Assembly: GCF_008253865.1 (NCBI RefSeq) | Contig: NZ_CP042331.1 | Location: forward strand, 4,126,001-4,190,000 | Source: Bosea sp. F3-2 | GTDB lineage: Bacteria > Pseudomonadota > Alphaproteobacteria > Rhizobiales > Beijerinckiaceae | Length of the DNA: 64,000 bases | Direction: 5' to 3' | Part shown: positions 25,030 through 33,334 of the stretch, one piece after another | Numbering within the stretch: position 1 is the first letter of the stretch | Layout: the number at the start of each line of letters is the position of its first letter | Notes under the pieces: model-generated | What the model was told of the DNA's origin: nothing | Seen by the model: the letters and a program-made list of their open reading frames with translations, nothing else | Database searches by the model: none | Translations under genes and position numbers: made by a program

Positions 25030-25974
25030 TCAATATCCTCTGGCCGGATCGACCACGTGCTGCAGAGGCTCGCCCGCTTCCAACCGCCTGATCTGCGCCG
25101 TGATCAGGGAAGCGATCGCTTCCGGCTCCGACATCGCCGCGTTATGCGGCGTGATCGTCACGCCCGGATGGTTCCAGAGCGGCGAGGCGAGCGGCAGCGG
25201 CTCGGTCTCGAAGACATCGAGCGTCGCGCCCTTCAGCATCCCCGTGTCGAGCGCCGCCAGGATATCCTCTTCCACCTGCAAACCGCCGCGCCCGGCATTG
25301 ATGACGAACGGACCGCCGAGGCGGCCATCCTGGGCCAGTGCGGCAATCAGCCCGGCGTTGATGATGCCGCGCGTCTCCGGCGTGAGCGGGACGAGGCAGA
25401 CGAGGATATCCGTCCGCGCGAGGAAGCCCTTCATGCCCTCCTCGCCCGAGAAGGTGCGCAGCCCCTCGATGCTCTTCGGCGAGCGGCTCCAGCCGGCAAC
25501 GTCGAAGCCGATGACCTTGAGCTTGGCGGCCGCATCCAGCCCGAGCTCGCCCAGCCCCATGATGCCGACACGAACCGACCGGGCCGCCGGCTGGTTACGA
25601 TCGTCCTCCCAGAGCTTCTCGCGCTGCTGACGCATGTAGCGGTGCTGCTGGCGCAGATGCATCAGGCAGTGCAGCACGACGTATTCGCTCATCCGCGTGG
25701 TCAGATCGGGATCGACGACGCGGGCGATTGGCACGAGGGGCAGCTTGTCGTCGGCGAAGAGGAAGTCCACGCCGGCACCAAGCGAGAAGATCGCGGCGAG
25801 ATTGGGCAGGCCGGTCAGGCTGCCGGCCGGATGCTTCCAGCTTGCGACATAGTGGACCGCGCGGCGGTCGAAAGGCTCGCCGAGAACCACGATCGGCATC
25901 TCCGGCAGCATCGCCTGAAACCGGGCGCGCCAATCCTCGACATGCCAGCCCGTCATGGCCAAAAGCAAACTCAT
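25030..25974 (-). CDS. ghrA: Glyoxylate/hydroxypyruvate reductase A-like D-2-hydroxyacid dehydrogenase
   Basis: The 314-residue NAD(P)H-dependent enzyme reduces 2-oxo acids such as glyoxylate and hydroxypyruvate. The Rossmann motif is GIMGLGELGLDAAAKL, the substrate Arg lies in CLVPLTPETRGIIN, and the catalytic His is in PLWNHPGVTITPHNAAMS. It overlaps the deoA stop by four bases (ATGA), so it belongs to the nucleoside operon, where such an enzyme is not part of the textbook pathway. GhrA is the closest named family by length and motifs; the natural substrate is unproven. Confidence 0.85.
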   Translation of the reverse strand: MSLLLAMTGWHVEDWRARFQAMLPEMPIVVLGEPFDRRAVHYVASWKHPAGSLTGLPNLAAIFSLGAGVDFLFADDKLPLVPIARVVDPDLTTRMSEYVVLHCLMHLRQQHRYMRQQREKLWEDDRNQPAARSVRVGIMGLGELGLDAAAKLKVIGFDVAGWSRSPKSIEGLRTFSGEEGMKGFLARTDILVCLVPLTPETRGIINAGLIAALAQDGRLGGPFVINAGRGGLQVEEDILAALDTGMLKGATLDVFETEPLPLASPLWNHPGVTITPHNAAMSEPEAIASLITAQIRRLEAGEPLQHVVDPARGY

Positions 25975-27296
25975 GTCGACGCCCTCTCCGTCATCCGTTC
26001 CGCGACCAGCCGGCCGCGTGCCGCAGCCTCCCCGATCCGATAAGCCTTGCGCAAGCGCGCACTTGCCGCGGCGAAGCCCGCCTCGTCGCGGGCATGGATG
26101 ATCCCGAGCGGGCGCTCCGGACCAACCTCTTCACCAATGCCAGCCAGTTCGACGATGCCGACGGCGTGGTCGATCGGATCCTGCGGGCGGACGCGGCCGC
26201 CACCGAGCGCGACGATCGCAAGCCCGACCCCGCGCGTGTCGATGGCCGCGACCGCACCAGCGATCTCGGCAAAGACGGGTTTCACGATCGGCGCGGCGGC
26301 AAGATGATTTGCCGGCATTTCCAGCAGATCAGCCGGGCCTCCAAGCGCCGCCACCATCCGGGCGAAGCGCTCGGCCGCAGCGCCCGAGGCAAAGGCATCC
26401 TCGATCTTCGTGCGCGCCGCATCGAGATCGGCGGCAAGCCTGCCGAGCAGCAGCATCTCGGCGCCCAGTGCGACCGTGACCTCATGGAAGCGCTCCTCGC
26501 GGCGGCGCCCTGTGAGGTGATCGAGCGCATAGGCGACCTCAAGCGCATTGCCGGCGACCGAGGCAAGCGGCTCGTCCATGTCGGTCAGGAGCGCGTGTGT
26601 CGGCAGGCCGGAATCATTGGCGACAGCGACAAGAGCCTGCGCCAGCGCCTGCGCCTTGGCATAGTCCGGCAGGAAGGCGCCGGAACCGAACTTCACGTCC
26701 ATGGCGAGCCCGTGAAGTCCGGCGGCGAGCTTCTTCGACAGGATCGAGGAGACCAGCAGCGGGATGGTTTCCACCGTCGCCGTCACGTCGCGGATGGCAT
26801 AGAGCCGCTTATCGGCCGGAGCGAGATCGGCGGTCTGGCCGATGATGGCGCAGCCGGCCTCGCGCACGACCTTGCGGAACAGGCTGACACCCGGCTGGGT
26901 GACGTAGCCCGGCACGGCATCCAGCTTGTCGAGCGTGCCGCCGGTATGGCCGAGGCCGCGACCGGAAATCATCGGGACGTAACCGCCGCAGGCCGCGACC
27001 GCGGCTGCCAGCGGGAGGCTCACCGTATCGCCGACGCCGCCAGTCGAGTGCTTGTCGAGGGCGGGGCCGGGCAGATCGTCCCAATGCAGCACGGTGCCGG
27101 AATCACGCATGGCGAGGGTCAGCGCGACGCGCTCCTTCTCGTTCATGCCGTTGAAATAGACCGCCATGGCGAAGGCCCCGGCCTGGCCTTCGGTCACCGA
27201 ACCGTCCGTCAGCCCATCGACGAACTGGCAGATGTCGGCATCGGGCAACTCGGCACCGTCGCGCTTGGCAGCGATGATCTCCTGGGTCAGGCGCAT
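25971..27296 (-). CDS. deoA: Thymidine phosphorylase
   Basis: The enzyme converts thymidine or deoxyuridine plus phosphate to the free base and deoxyribose-1-phosphate. The 441 residues carry the phosphate-binding DKHSTGGVGDTVSLPLAAAVAACG, MISGRGLGHTGGTLDKLDAV and MDVKFGSGAF, all signature segments of the pyrimidine nucleoside phosphorylase family. Its ATG directly follows the deoC stop, and its stop overlaps ghrA. Confidence 0.96.
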   Translation of the reverse strand: MRLTQEIIAAKRDGAELPDADICQFVDGLTDGSVTEGQAGAFAMAVYFNGMNEKERVALTLAMRDSGTVLHWDDLPGPALDKHSTGGVGDTVSLPLAAAVAACGGYVPMISGRGLGHTGGTLDKLDAVPGYVTQPGVSLFRKVVREAGCAIIGQTADLAPADKRLYAIRDVTATVETIPLLVSSILSKKLAAGLHGLAMDVKFGSGAFLPDYAKAQALAQALVAVANDSGLPTHALLTDMDEPLASVAGNALEVAYALDHLTGRRREERFHEVTVALGAEMLLLGRLAADLDAARTKIEDAFASGAAAERFARMVAALGGPADLLEMPANHLAAAPIVKPVFAEIAGAVAAIDTRGVGLAIVALGGGRVRPQDPIDHAVGIVELAGIGEEVGPERPLGIIHARDEAGFAAASARLRKAYRIGEAAARGRLVAERMTERAST

Positions 27297-28058
27297 TCAG
27301 TAGCTCCCGGGCAGCGGCGTTCCGGGCGCGGCGCCGTCGATCTCTTCGACGAGGGCGGCATAGAGGCCGCTCGCGCCGAAGCGGAAAGTCGCAGGCGTCG
27401 CCCAGTCCGGCCCCATCATCGCATCGGCGAGGGCAAGGTAGCTCTTCGCATCGGCCAGGCTGCGGATACCGCCGGAAGGCTTGAGTCCGATCGGGCGCGC
27501 CGCCATGCCGATCACGCCGAGCATGGCGCGTGCCGCCGGGATGCTGGCCGAGCGCGCGGTCTTGCCCGTCGAAGTCTTGATGAAATCGGCGCCGGCCGCA
27601 ATGGCGAGCTCGGAAGCGACCCTGACCTTGTCGAGATCGGGGTATTCGCCGGTTTCGAGGATGACCTTCAGCAGCTTGTCACCGCAGCGCATCTTGACGT
27701 TGCGGACCATGGCGCCTGCTGCGGTGAGCTGCCCGGCCAGCACGGCGCGCCAGGGCAGGACGAGGTCGATCTCGTCGGCGCCGGCCTCGAGCGCCTCCTC
27801 GGTCTCGCGAACCGCCGGCGCGATCGGGGTGTCGCCATCCGGGAAATTCACCACCGTTGCGATGCGCACCGGGCTGTCGCCGAGCGCCTCGCGCGCCACC
27901 GCCACGAAACGCGGCCAGAGGCAGACGGCGGCAACCGGCACCGGGCCAGAGAGGGCGCGCCGGCACAAGTCGCGTGCGCCATCGGCGGTCGCGTCATCGG
28001 CGAGATCGGTCAGATCGAGCAGCGCGAGCGCGCGCCTGGCAATATCCGCATCCGACAT
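27297..28058 (-). CDS. deoC: Deoxyribose-phosphate aldolase
   Basis: The enzyme splits 2-deoxyribose-5-phosphate to acetaldehyde and glyceraldehyde-3-phosphate. The 253 residues contain the Schiff-base Lys in GADFIKTSTGK, a second conserved Lys in GLKPSGGIRS and the ADEIDLVLPWRAVLAG segment. It lies three bp after the purine nucleoside phosphorylase stop and directly before deoA. Deoxyribose-1-phosphate from the phosphorylases must first be isomerised by phosphopentomutase, whose gene is not in this window. Confidence 0.96.
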   Translation of the reverse strand: MSDADIARRALALLDLTDLADDATADGARDLCRRALSGPVPVAAVCLWPRFVAVAREALGDSPVRIATVVNFPDGDTPIAPAVRETEEALEAGADEIDLVLPWRAVLAGQLTAAGAMVRNVKMRCGDKLLKVILETGEYPDLDKVRVASELAIAAGADFIKTSTGKTARSASIPAARAMLGVIGMAARPIGLKPSGGIRSLADAKSYLALADAMMGPDWATPATFRFGASGLYAALVEEIDGAAPGTPLPGSY

Positions 28059-28061
28059 GGC

Positions 28062-28871
28062 TCAGAGCTCCGAAAGGAAGGCGCGCAGCAGGCGCCGGAG
28101 CGCACCGGCCGCCACGGCCGCGACATCGCGCGTCTCGCCATGGTGCGGCGCGCCGCCATGCAGGCCGGCGCCCATATTGGTGACGATCGACAACCCGGCG
28201 ACGCGAATGTCATGACGCCGCGCCAGGATGACCTCCGGCACCGTCGACATGCCGACGAGATCGGCGCCGAGCGTCTTCGCCATGCGGATCTCGGCCGGCG
28301 TCTCGAAGCTCGGGCCGGAAAACCACATGTAGACGCCCTCGCCGAGCGGCACCGCCACCTTCTGCGCCGCCCGCTTCAGCCGGCCGCGCAGATGCGGGTC
28401 ATAGGCATCGACCATCGGAACGAAACGACCATCGCCCTTGTCGCCGACCAGCGGATTGGGTCCGTTGAGATTGATGTGGTCGGTGATGAGGGCGAGGCTG
28501 CCCGGCCGCATGCCGGGGGACAGCGATCCCGCCGCATTGGTCAGGATCAGGGGCGGCGAGCCGAAGGCCGTGAGAACACCGAGCGGAACGCGCATGACAG
28601 CCGGATCGCCGCCTTCGTAGTAGTGCGCACGGCCCTGGTAGATCAGAATCTTGCGGCCGTGCAGCGTGCCGTAGCAGAGCTGGCGGGCGTGACCGGAAAC
28701 CTCGCCGCGCGGAAAGCCGGGCAGCTCGGCATAGGGGATGCGCACCGCATCCTGCACATCCTCGGCGATGGAGCCGAGGCCGGTGCCGAGCACAAGCGCG
28801 CAATCGATCGTGTCGATGCCATGCTCGGCCAATACGGATGCCGCCTCGTCGAAGACCGGATCGGCCGCCAT
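28062..28871 (-). CDS. Purine-nucleoside phosphorylase (trimeric class)
   Basis: The enzyme phosphorolyses inosine, guanosine and their deoxy forms. The 269 residues fit the low-molecular-mass trimeric PNP class: VLGTGLGSIAED phosphate loop, QGRAHYYEG, LTNAAGSLSPGMRPGSLALITDHINLNG and SGPSFETPAEIRMAKTLGADLVGMSTVPE. The ATG at 28871 has GAGGGA upstream. It lies 37 bp after cdd in the same operon. Confidence 0.94.
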   Translation of the reverse strand: MAADPVFDEAASVLAEHGIDTIDCALVLGTGLGSIAEDVQDAVRIPYAELPGFPRGEVSGHARQLCYGTLHGRKILIYQGRAHYYEGGDPAVMRVPLGVLTAFGSPPLILTNAAGSLSPGMRPGSLALITDHINLNGPNPLVGDKGDGRFVPMVDAYDPHLRGRLKRAAQKVAVPLGEGVYMWFSGPSFETPAEIRMAKTLGADLVGMSTVPEVILARRHDIRVAGLSIVTNMGAGLHGGAPHHGETRDVAAVAAGALRRLLRAFLSEL

Positions 28872-28908
28872 CAGTCCCTCCCCCGGCCACCGCAGCAGCC
28901 GTCGCAAA

Positions 28909-29337
28909 TCACCGCGGCAAATTGGCCGGTCCGAAGGAGGCTGGCAACAGCTCCGCCAGGGTGAAACGTGCGCGGATGCCTTCGGGTCCGGCGACCGCCA
29001 CCTGCGTTTCGGGCGCGGCGAATTCGCGGATGCGCTGGCGGCAGGCGCCACAGGGCGTGACGAGTTCGGGACCTTCGCCGAAGACGAGGATCGCGCGGAT
29101 CGCCTGCCCACCTCCGGCGATCATCGCGGCGATCGCACCGGCCTCGGCGCAAGTGCCGACCGGGTAGGCCGCATTCTCGACATTGCAGCCAGTATAAACG
29201 GCGCCGTCATTGGAGAGCAGCGCCGCGCCGACCCTGAAACGCGAATAGGGTGCATAGGCGCGCGGCTGGATTGCTGCTGCCGCGGCGAAGAGAGCGTCGA
29301 AATCGGGCAGGGCCGGCAAATCAGCGTTCCTTGACAT
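28909..29337 (-). CDS. cdd: Cytidine deaminase
   Basis: This zinc enzyme deaminates cytidine and deoxycytidine to uridine forms that the downstream phosphorylase can use. The 142-residue chain is the homotetrameric type. The zinc site is CNVENAAYPVGTCAEAGA (the catalytic Glu follows the Cys) and PCGACRQRIREF. The usual CAER has become CAEAG, a tolerated variant. Its start overlaps the end of the upstream permease gene by 17 bp. Confidence 0.94.
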   Translation of the reverse strand: MSRNADLPALPDFDALFAAAAAIQPRAYAPYSRFRVGAALLSNDGAVYTGCNVENAAYPVGTCAEAGAIAAMIAGGGQAIRAILVFGEGPELVTPCGACRQRIREFAAPETQVAVAGPEGIRARFTLAELLPASFGPANLPR

Positions 29338-30295
29338 AGGGCAGGCCGGAGGCCTTGGGCGGCGTCGCCCTGCCGATGAACCCGGCGAGCAGGACGATGG
29401 TCATCAGATAGGGCAAAGCCTGGATCGCTTCCACCGGCACGAGGCCGATCCCTGGCAGTGTCACACCTTGTAGCCGGATCGCGACCGCATCGAGCAGGCC
29501 GAAGAGCAGACAGGCGCCGAGCGCCGGCCAGGGGCGCCAATTGGCGAAGATCACGGCCGCAAGGGCAATGAAGCCGCGCCCGGCCGTCATATGCGGGAGG
29601 AAGCCGGCCGATTGCGCGGCGGCGAGATAGGTGCCGCCGATGCCGCAGAGCACGCCGCAGATCGCGACCGCGCCATAGCGCAGCCCGGCGACGGAGATGC
29701 CGGCGGTATCGACCGCCGCCGGGTTCTCGCCGACGGCGCGGATGCGTAGGCCAAAGCGCGTCCGCCCCAGCACGAAGGCCGTAACGAGCACGCAGAGGAA
29801 GGCAAGATAGGCCGGCACGGCATGGCCGGAGACGACCTCGTCATAGAGCATGCCGAGAATCGGGACGTGCTCGCGCGCCCAGGGAGCGAAGGGCAAGGTG
29901 AGCTCGCCGAAGCGTGCCGCGCCCTCCAGCGAGGGCGTGCGCCCGCCCTGCCCGTACCAGGCATTGCCGAGAATGACCGTGAGCCCCGCCGCCAGCATGT
30001 TGACGGCGACGCCGGAGACGATCTGGTTGCCGCGCCAGGTGATGGCGGCAAAACCGTGGATCAGCGCCAGTGCCAATGCCGCGAGGATGCCGGCACCCAA
30101 ACCCGCCCAGGCCGAACCAGTGACGAAGGCCGCGACCGCCGAGGCGAAGGCCGCGATCAGCATCTTGCCTTCGAGGCCGATATCGACGACGCCGGCCCGT
30201 TCCGACCAGAGGCCGGCCATCGCCGCGCAGATCAGCGGGATCGACAGCCGGATGGTCGAATCGAGGATGACGGCGAGGGTCTGGAGCCAGTCCAT
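29321..30295 (-). CDS. Nucleoside ABC transporter permease (second, NupC/YufQ-like)
   Basis: This 324-residue inner-membrane permease belongs to the BPD_transp_2 family, with about eight to ten hydrophobic segments. The segment SERAGVVDIGLEGKMLIAAF near the N-terminus is the signature of nucleoside/BMP-type permeases, and VGENPAAVDTAGISVAGLRYGAV that of the coupling loop. The start at 30295 has GGGTGG at proper spacing; a Met two codons upstream is possible. It pairs with the other permease at 30459, from which a palindromic repeat separates it. Confidence 0.92.
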   Translation of the reverse strand: MDWLQTLAVILDSTIRLSIPLICAAMAGLWSERAGVVDIGLEGKMLIAAFASAVAAFVTGSAWAGLGAGILAALALALIHGFAAITWRGNQIVSGVAVNMLAAGLTVILGNAWYGQGGRTPSLEGAARFGELTLPFAPWAREHVPILGMLYDEVVSGHAVPAYLAFLCVLVTAFVLGRTRFGLRIRAVGENPAAVDTAGISVAGLRYGAVAICGVLCGIGGTYLAAAQSAGFLPHMTAGRGFIALAAVIFANWRPWPALGACLLFGLLDAVAIRLQGVTLPGIGLVPVEAIQALPYLMTIVLLAGFIGRATPPKASGLPYVKER

Positions 30296-30313
30296 CGTCA
30301 TCCACCCGCCCTT

Positions 30314-30441
30314 GTCATTCCGGGGCTTCGCGCAGCGAAGAACCCGGAACCCACGACTGGGTAGGTGCTGCCGAAGCCGCAACTACCGGTTTCACCCGGT
30401 CGTGGGTTCCGGGTTCGGTCCTCCGGACCGCCCCAGAAAGA
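30314..30441. repeat. Long palindromic repeat, family A (copy 4), inside the nucleoside operon
   Basis: It starts GTCATTCCGGGGCTTCGC; the far end is a decayed CCCCAGAAAGAC. Inner arms are GAACCCGGAACCCACGAC and GTCGTGGGTTCCGGGTTC. It lies between the two permease genes of one operon, so it is transcribed and would fold in the mRNA. Confidence 0.8.
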
Positions 30442-30458
30442 CGGGATGGCTCGCGTCG

Positions 30459-31559
30459 TCATGGTTTCCGCCCCATCCCGAGCACGCCCGCAACCAGCCG
30501 GCGGAAGAGCCCGTCGAGCGCTCCGGCGAAAAGGATGAGGACGCCGCCGATCACGACCACCATGTCGCGGGTGATGGTCGGCTTGTCGAAGGAAAGCTCC
30601 GCCCCGCCCTGATAGAGCACGCCGAACAGCAAGGCCGCGAGCGCGACGCCCACGGGATGACCGCGCCCCATCAGGGCGACGGCGATGCCGACGAAGCCGT
30701 AGCCGGCGGTGAAATCGAGAACGAGCCGGTGCTGCACGCCAAGCGCCTCATTGACCGCGAGGCCGCCAGCGAGCGCGCCGGAGATCGCCATTGCGATCAT
30801 GGTGACGGCAGCCGGCGAAATACCGGCATAGGCGGCGGCGCGCGGATTGGCGCCGACCGTGCGGATCGCATAGCCGAGCCGCGAACGATAGATCAGCAGC
30901 CAGACGGCGACGAGCGCCATCAGGGCCAGCAGGAAGGCACTGTTGAGCGGGGTCGAAGGCAGTTCGAGACCCAGCGGAGCCAGAAGCTGATGCATCGGCG
31001 TCAGCACGGCCTGCGCCGGGAAATCGGGCGTCTCCGGCTGCATCGAGCCCGGCTTTCCGATGGCCTCACGCAGCAGATAGACGATCAGCGTCGCCGCGAC
31101 GAAGTTCAGCATGATCGTGGTGATGACGACATGGCTGCCACGCTTCGCCTGGAGCCAGCCGGGGATGAAGGCCCAGAGCGCACCACCCGCGGCTGCCGCC
31201 AGGACCGCGAGCGGGACAGCGAGGATGCCCGGCGCCCAGGATAGGCCGAGGCAGGCCACGGCCATCGCGATGCCGGCCACCGTCGCCTGCCCCTCGCCGC
31301 CGATATTGAACAGCCCGGCATGGAAGGCGACGGCCACGGCAAGCCCGGTGAAGATGAAATTCGTCGCATAGTACAGCGTGAAGCCGATACCCTCAGCGCT
31401 GCCCAGCGCCCCGCGCAGCAGCAGCGCCGTCGCTTCCAGCGGGTTCTCGCCGATGCCGAGAACGACGAGGCCTGCGACGAGCAGCGCGGCCGCAACCGAG
31501 ACGAGCGGCACCAGCGCAGTATCGGCCCAGCGCGGCAGTTCGACCGGTGCAGCGCTCAT
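30459..31559 (-). CDS. Nucleoside ABC transporter permease (first, YufP/NupB-like)
   Basis: The 366-residue permease of the BPD_transp_2 family has about nine or ten helices. The segment FHAGLFNIGGEGQATVAGI is the hallmark of nucleoside-type permeases, and VGANPRAAAYAGISPAAVTMIAMAISG forms the coupling region. The start at 31559 (MSAAPVELPRWADT) matches family N-termini; the open frame extends further up only through a palindromic repeat. It works with the 29321 permease, the double ATPase and the BMP binding protein. Confidence 0.92.
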   Translation of the reverse strand: MSAAPVELPRWADTALVPLVSVAAALLVAGLVVLGIGENPLEATALLLRGALGSAEGIGFTLYYATNFIFTGLAVAVAFHAGLFNIGGEGQATVAGIAMAVACLGLSWAPGILAVPLAVLAAAAGGALWAFIPGWLQAKRGSHVVITTIMLNFVAATLIVYLLREAIGKPGSMQPETPDFPAQAVLTPMHQLLAPLGLELPSTPLNSAFLLALMALVAVWLLIYRSRLGYAIRTVGANPRAAAYAGISPAAVTMIAMAISGALAGGLAVNEALGVQHRLVLDFTAGYGFVGIAVALMGRGHPVGVALAALLFGVLYQGGAELSFDKPTITRDMVVVIGGVLILFAGALDGLFRRLVAGVLGMGRKP

Positions 31560-31593
31560 GAAGGGCGACCAGGATCGGGACGAGGGCGCGGGA

Positions 31594-31739
31594 GCCCCTC
31601 CCCCTTGTGGGGAGGGGTTGGGGTGGGGGTCGACGGGCCGGGTTCGCGGTTGCGAGACAGACACTCCGGCCGCCGCTCGCCAAGCGAAACCACCCCCATC
31701 CCTCTCCCTTCCCCACAAGGGGGAAGGGAAGCGGCCTTG
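31594..31739. repeat. Palindromic repeat, family D (copy 1), inside the nucleoside operon
   Basis: CCCCTCCCCCTTGTGGGG begins it and CCCCACAAGGGGGAAGGG ends it, with GGGGTGGGGGT facing CACCCCCATCCC. It fills most of the 202-bp gap between the ATPase and first permease genes. Relatives are at 45591 and 61786. Confidence 0.75.
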
Positions 31740-31761
31740 CCTGCTTTTGCACAGCCCTGCA

Positions 31762-33318
31762 TCACGCAGCCTCACCCGTCACGCCGGCCATCAGCAGGCC
31801 GAGATCGCGCTCGTCCGCCGTCTCCGCCGCGCGCTCGCCGGTGATCCGGCCGCCGCACATGGCGATGATCCGGTCCGAAAGAGCCATCACCTCCTCGAGC
31901 TCGACCGAGACGAGCAGGATCGCGACGCCCTGATCGCGCAGTTCGATCAGCCGGCGATGGATGAATTCGATCGCGCCGATATCGACGCCGCGCGTCGGCT
32001 GACCGACGAGCAGCACCTTCGGGCGCCGCTCGATTTCCCGGGCGAGCACGATCTTCTGCTGGTTGCCACCAGAGAATTTCGCCGTCTTCAGCGCCGGATC
32101 GGGTGGGCGCACGTCATAAGCCGCGAAGACCTCGCGCGCACGGGCCTCGATCCGGGCGGGCGAGAGCAGTGGACCGGGACCAAAAGTGGGGTCGTTCTGG
32201 TAGCCGAGGATGGCATTCTCGGCCGCCGAGAAGGCGGTGACCAGGCCGCTGCGGTGGCGATCCTCCGGGATATGCATCAGCCCCAGCTCGCGCAGCCGCG
32301 CCGGATGACGATCGGCGCTCGACAGGATCTCGCCGTCGAGGCGGATGACGCCGCGCGTCGGCTGGATCAACCCGGCCAGCACCTCAAGAAGTTCGCTCTG
32401 GCCGTTGCCGGCGACGCCGGCGATGCCGACGATCTCGCCGGCATGGAGGGTCAAGCCGACATCCCGGAGCGTTTCGGCCCCGCGCGCATCGCGACAGGAC
32501 AGGCCGACCGCCTCCAGAACCGGCGCGCCGCGTTCGCGCGGCGGTTTCTCGACGCGCAGCAGCACGCGACGGCCGACCATCGCCTCGGCGAGCGCCGGTG
32601 GCGAGGTCTCGGCGGTGGCGACATGGGCGACCATCTCGCCACGGCGCATTACCGAGACCCTGTCGGTGACATCCATGATCTCGCGCAGCTTGTGGGTGAT
32701 CAGGATCACTGTCTTGCCCTGCGCCTTCAGCGCCCGGAGCAGGGCGAAGAGCTGATCGGCCTCGGCGGGCGTCAGCACCGCGGTCGGCTCGTCGAGGATC
32801 AGGATGTCGGCGCCGCGATAGAGGGCCTTCAGGATCTCGACCCGCTGCTGCAAGCCGACCGAGAGCTCCCCGACGATGGCATCGGGATCGATGGCAAGGC
32901 CATAATCCTGCGAGAGCTTGGCCAGCGCGGCCCGCGCCTTCGAGAGGCCGCCCTTGAGGAAGGCGCCGCCTTCGGCACCGAGCACGACGTTCTCAGCCAC
33001 GCTCAGCGTCTCGACCAGCATGAAGTGCTGGTGGACCATGCCGATCCCGGCCGCGATCGCATCGGCCGAAGAGCGGATGCGGCGCGGCGTGCCGGCGATC
33101 CTGATCTCGCCGGCATCGGCCTCGTAGAAGCCGTAGAGAATCGACATCAGCGTCGATTTGCCGGCACCGTTCTCGCCGACGATGCCGTGGATCGATCCCG
33201 CGGCAACCGTCAGCGAGACGTCCTTGTTGGCCGCGACGGCACCGAAGCGCTTGGAGATGCCGACGAGTTCGATGGCCGCCGGCGAGGGCGCGCCTTTGGC
33301 AGATGCTGCAGCACTCAA
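31762..33318 (-). CDS. Nucleoside ABC transporter ATP-binding protein (two ABC domains)
   Basis: The 518 residues hold two fused ABC domains. The first has GENGAGKST, LSVGLQQRVEILKAL and LILDEPTAVLTPAE; the second has GVAGNGQSELLEVLAG as a modified Walker A, SGGNQQKIVLARE and VLLVGQPTRGVD. This double ATPase with a degenerate second half is the form used by BMP/nucleoside (YufO) and sugar (RbsA) systems. The neighbours place it with nucleosides. It lies 16 bp after the binding-protein gene. Confidence 0.93.
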   Translation of the reverse strand: MSAAASAKGAPSPAAIELVGISKRFGAVAANKDVSLTVAAGSIHGIVGENGAGKSTLMSILYGFYEADAGEIRIAGTPRRIRSSADAIAAGIGMVHQHFMLVETLSVAENVVLGAEGGAFLKGGLSKARAALAKLSQDYGLAIDPDAIVGELSVGLQQRVEILKALYRGADILILDEPTAVLTPAEADQLFALLRALKAQGKTVILITHKLREIMDVTDRVSVMRRGEMVAHVATAETSPPALAEAMVGRRVLLRVEKPPRERGAPVLEAVGLSCRDARGAETLRDVGLTLHAGEIVGIAGVAGNGQSELLEVLAGLIQPTRGVIRLDGEILSSADRHPARLRELGLMHIPEDRHRSGLVTAFSAAENAILGYQNDPTFGPGPLLSPARIEARAREVFAAYDVRPPDPALKTAKFSGGNQQKIVLAREIERRPKVLLVGQPTRGVDIGAIEFIHRRLIELRDQGVAILLVSVELEEVMALSDRIIAMCGGRITGERAAETADERDLGLLMAGVTGEAA

Positions 33319-33334
33319 GGGAGCGTCCCGCTCC

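Noticed and set aside
25728..28964. A 1078-codon open frame on the plus strand opposite the nucleoside genes
   Set aside because: It is antisense to ghrA, deoA, deoC and PNP, all with clear family motifs. Its translation is Arg/Gly/Asp-rich low-complexity, typical of the shadow of GC-rich genes.
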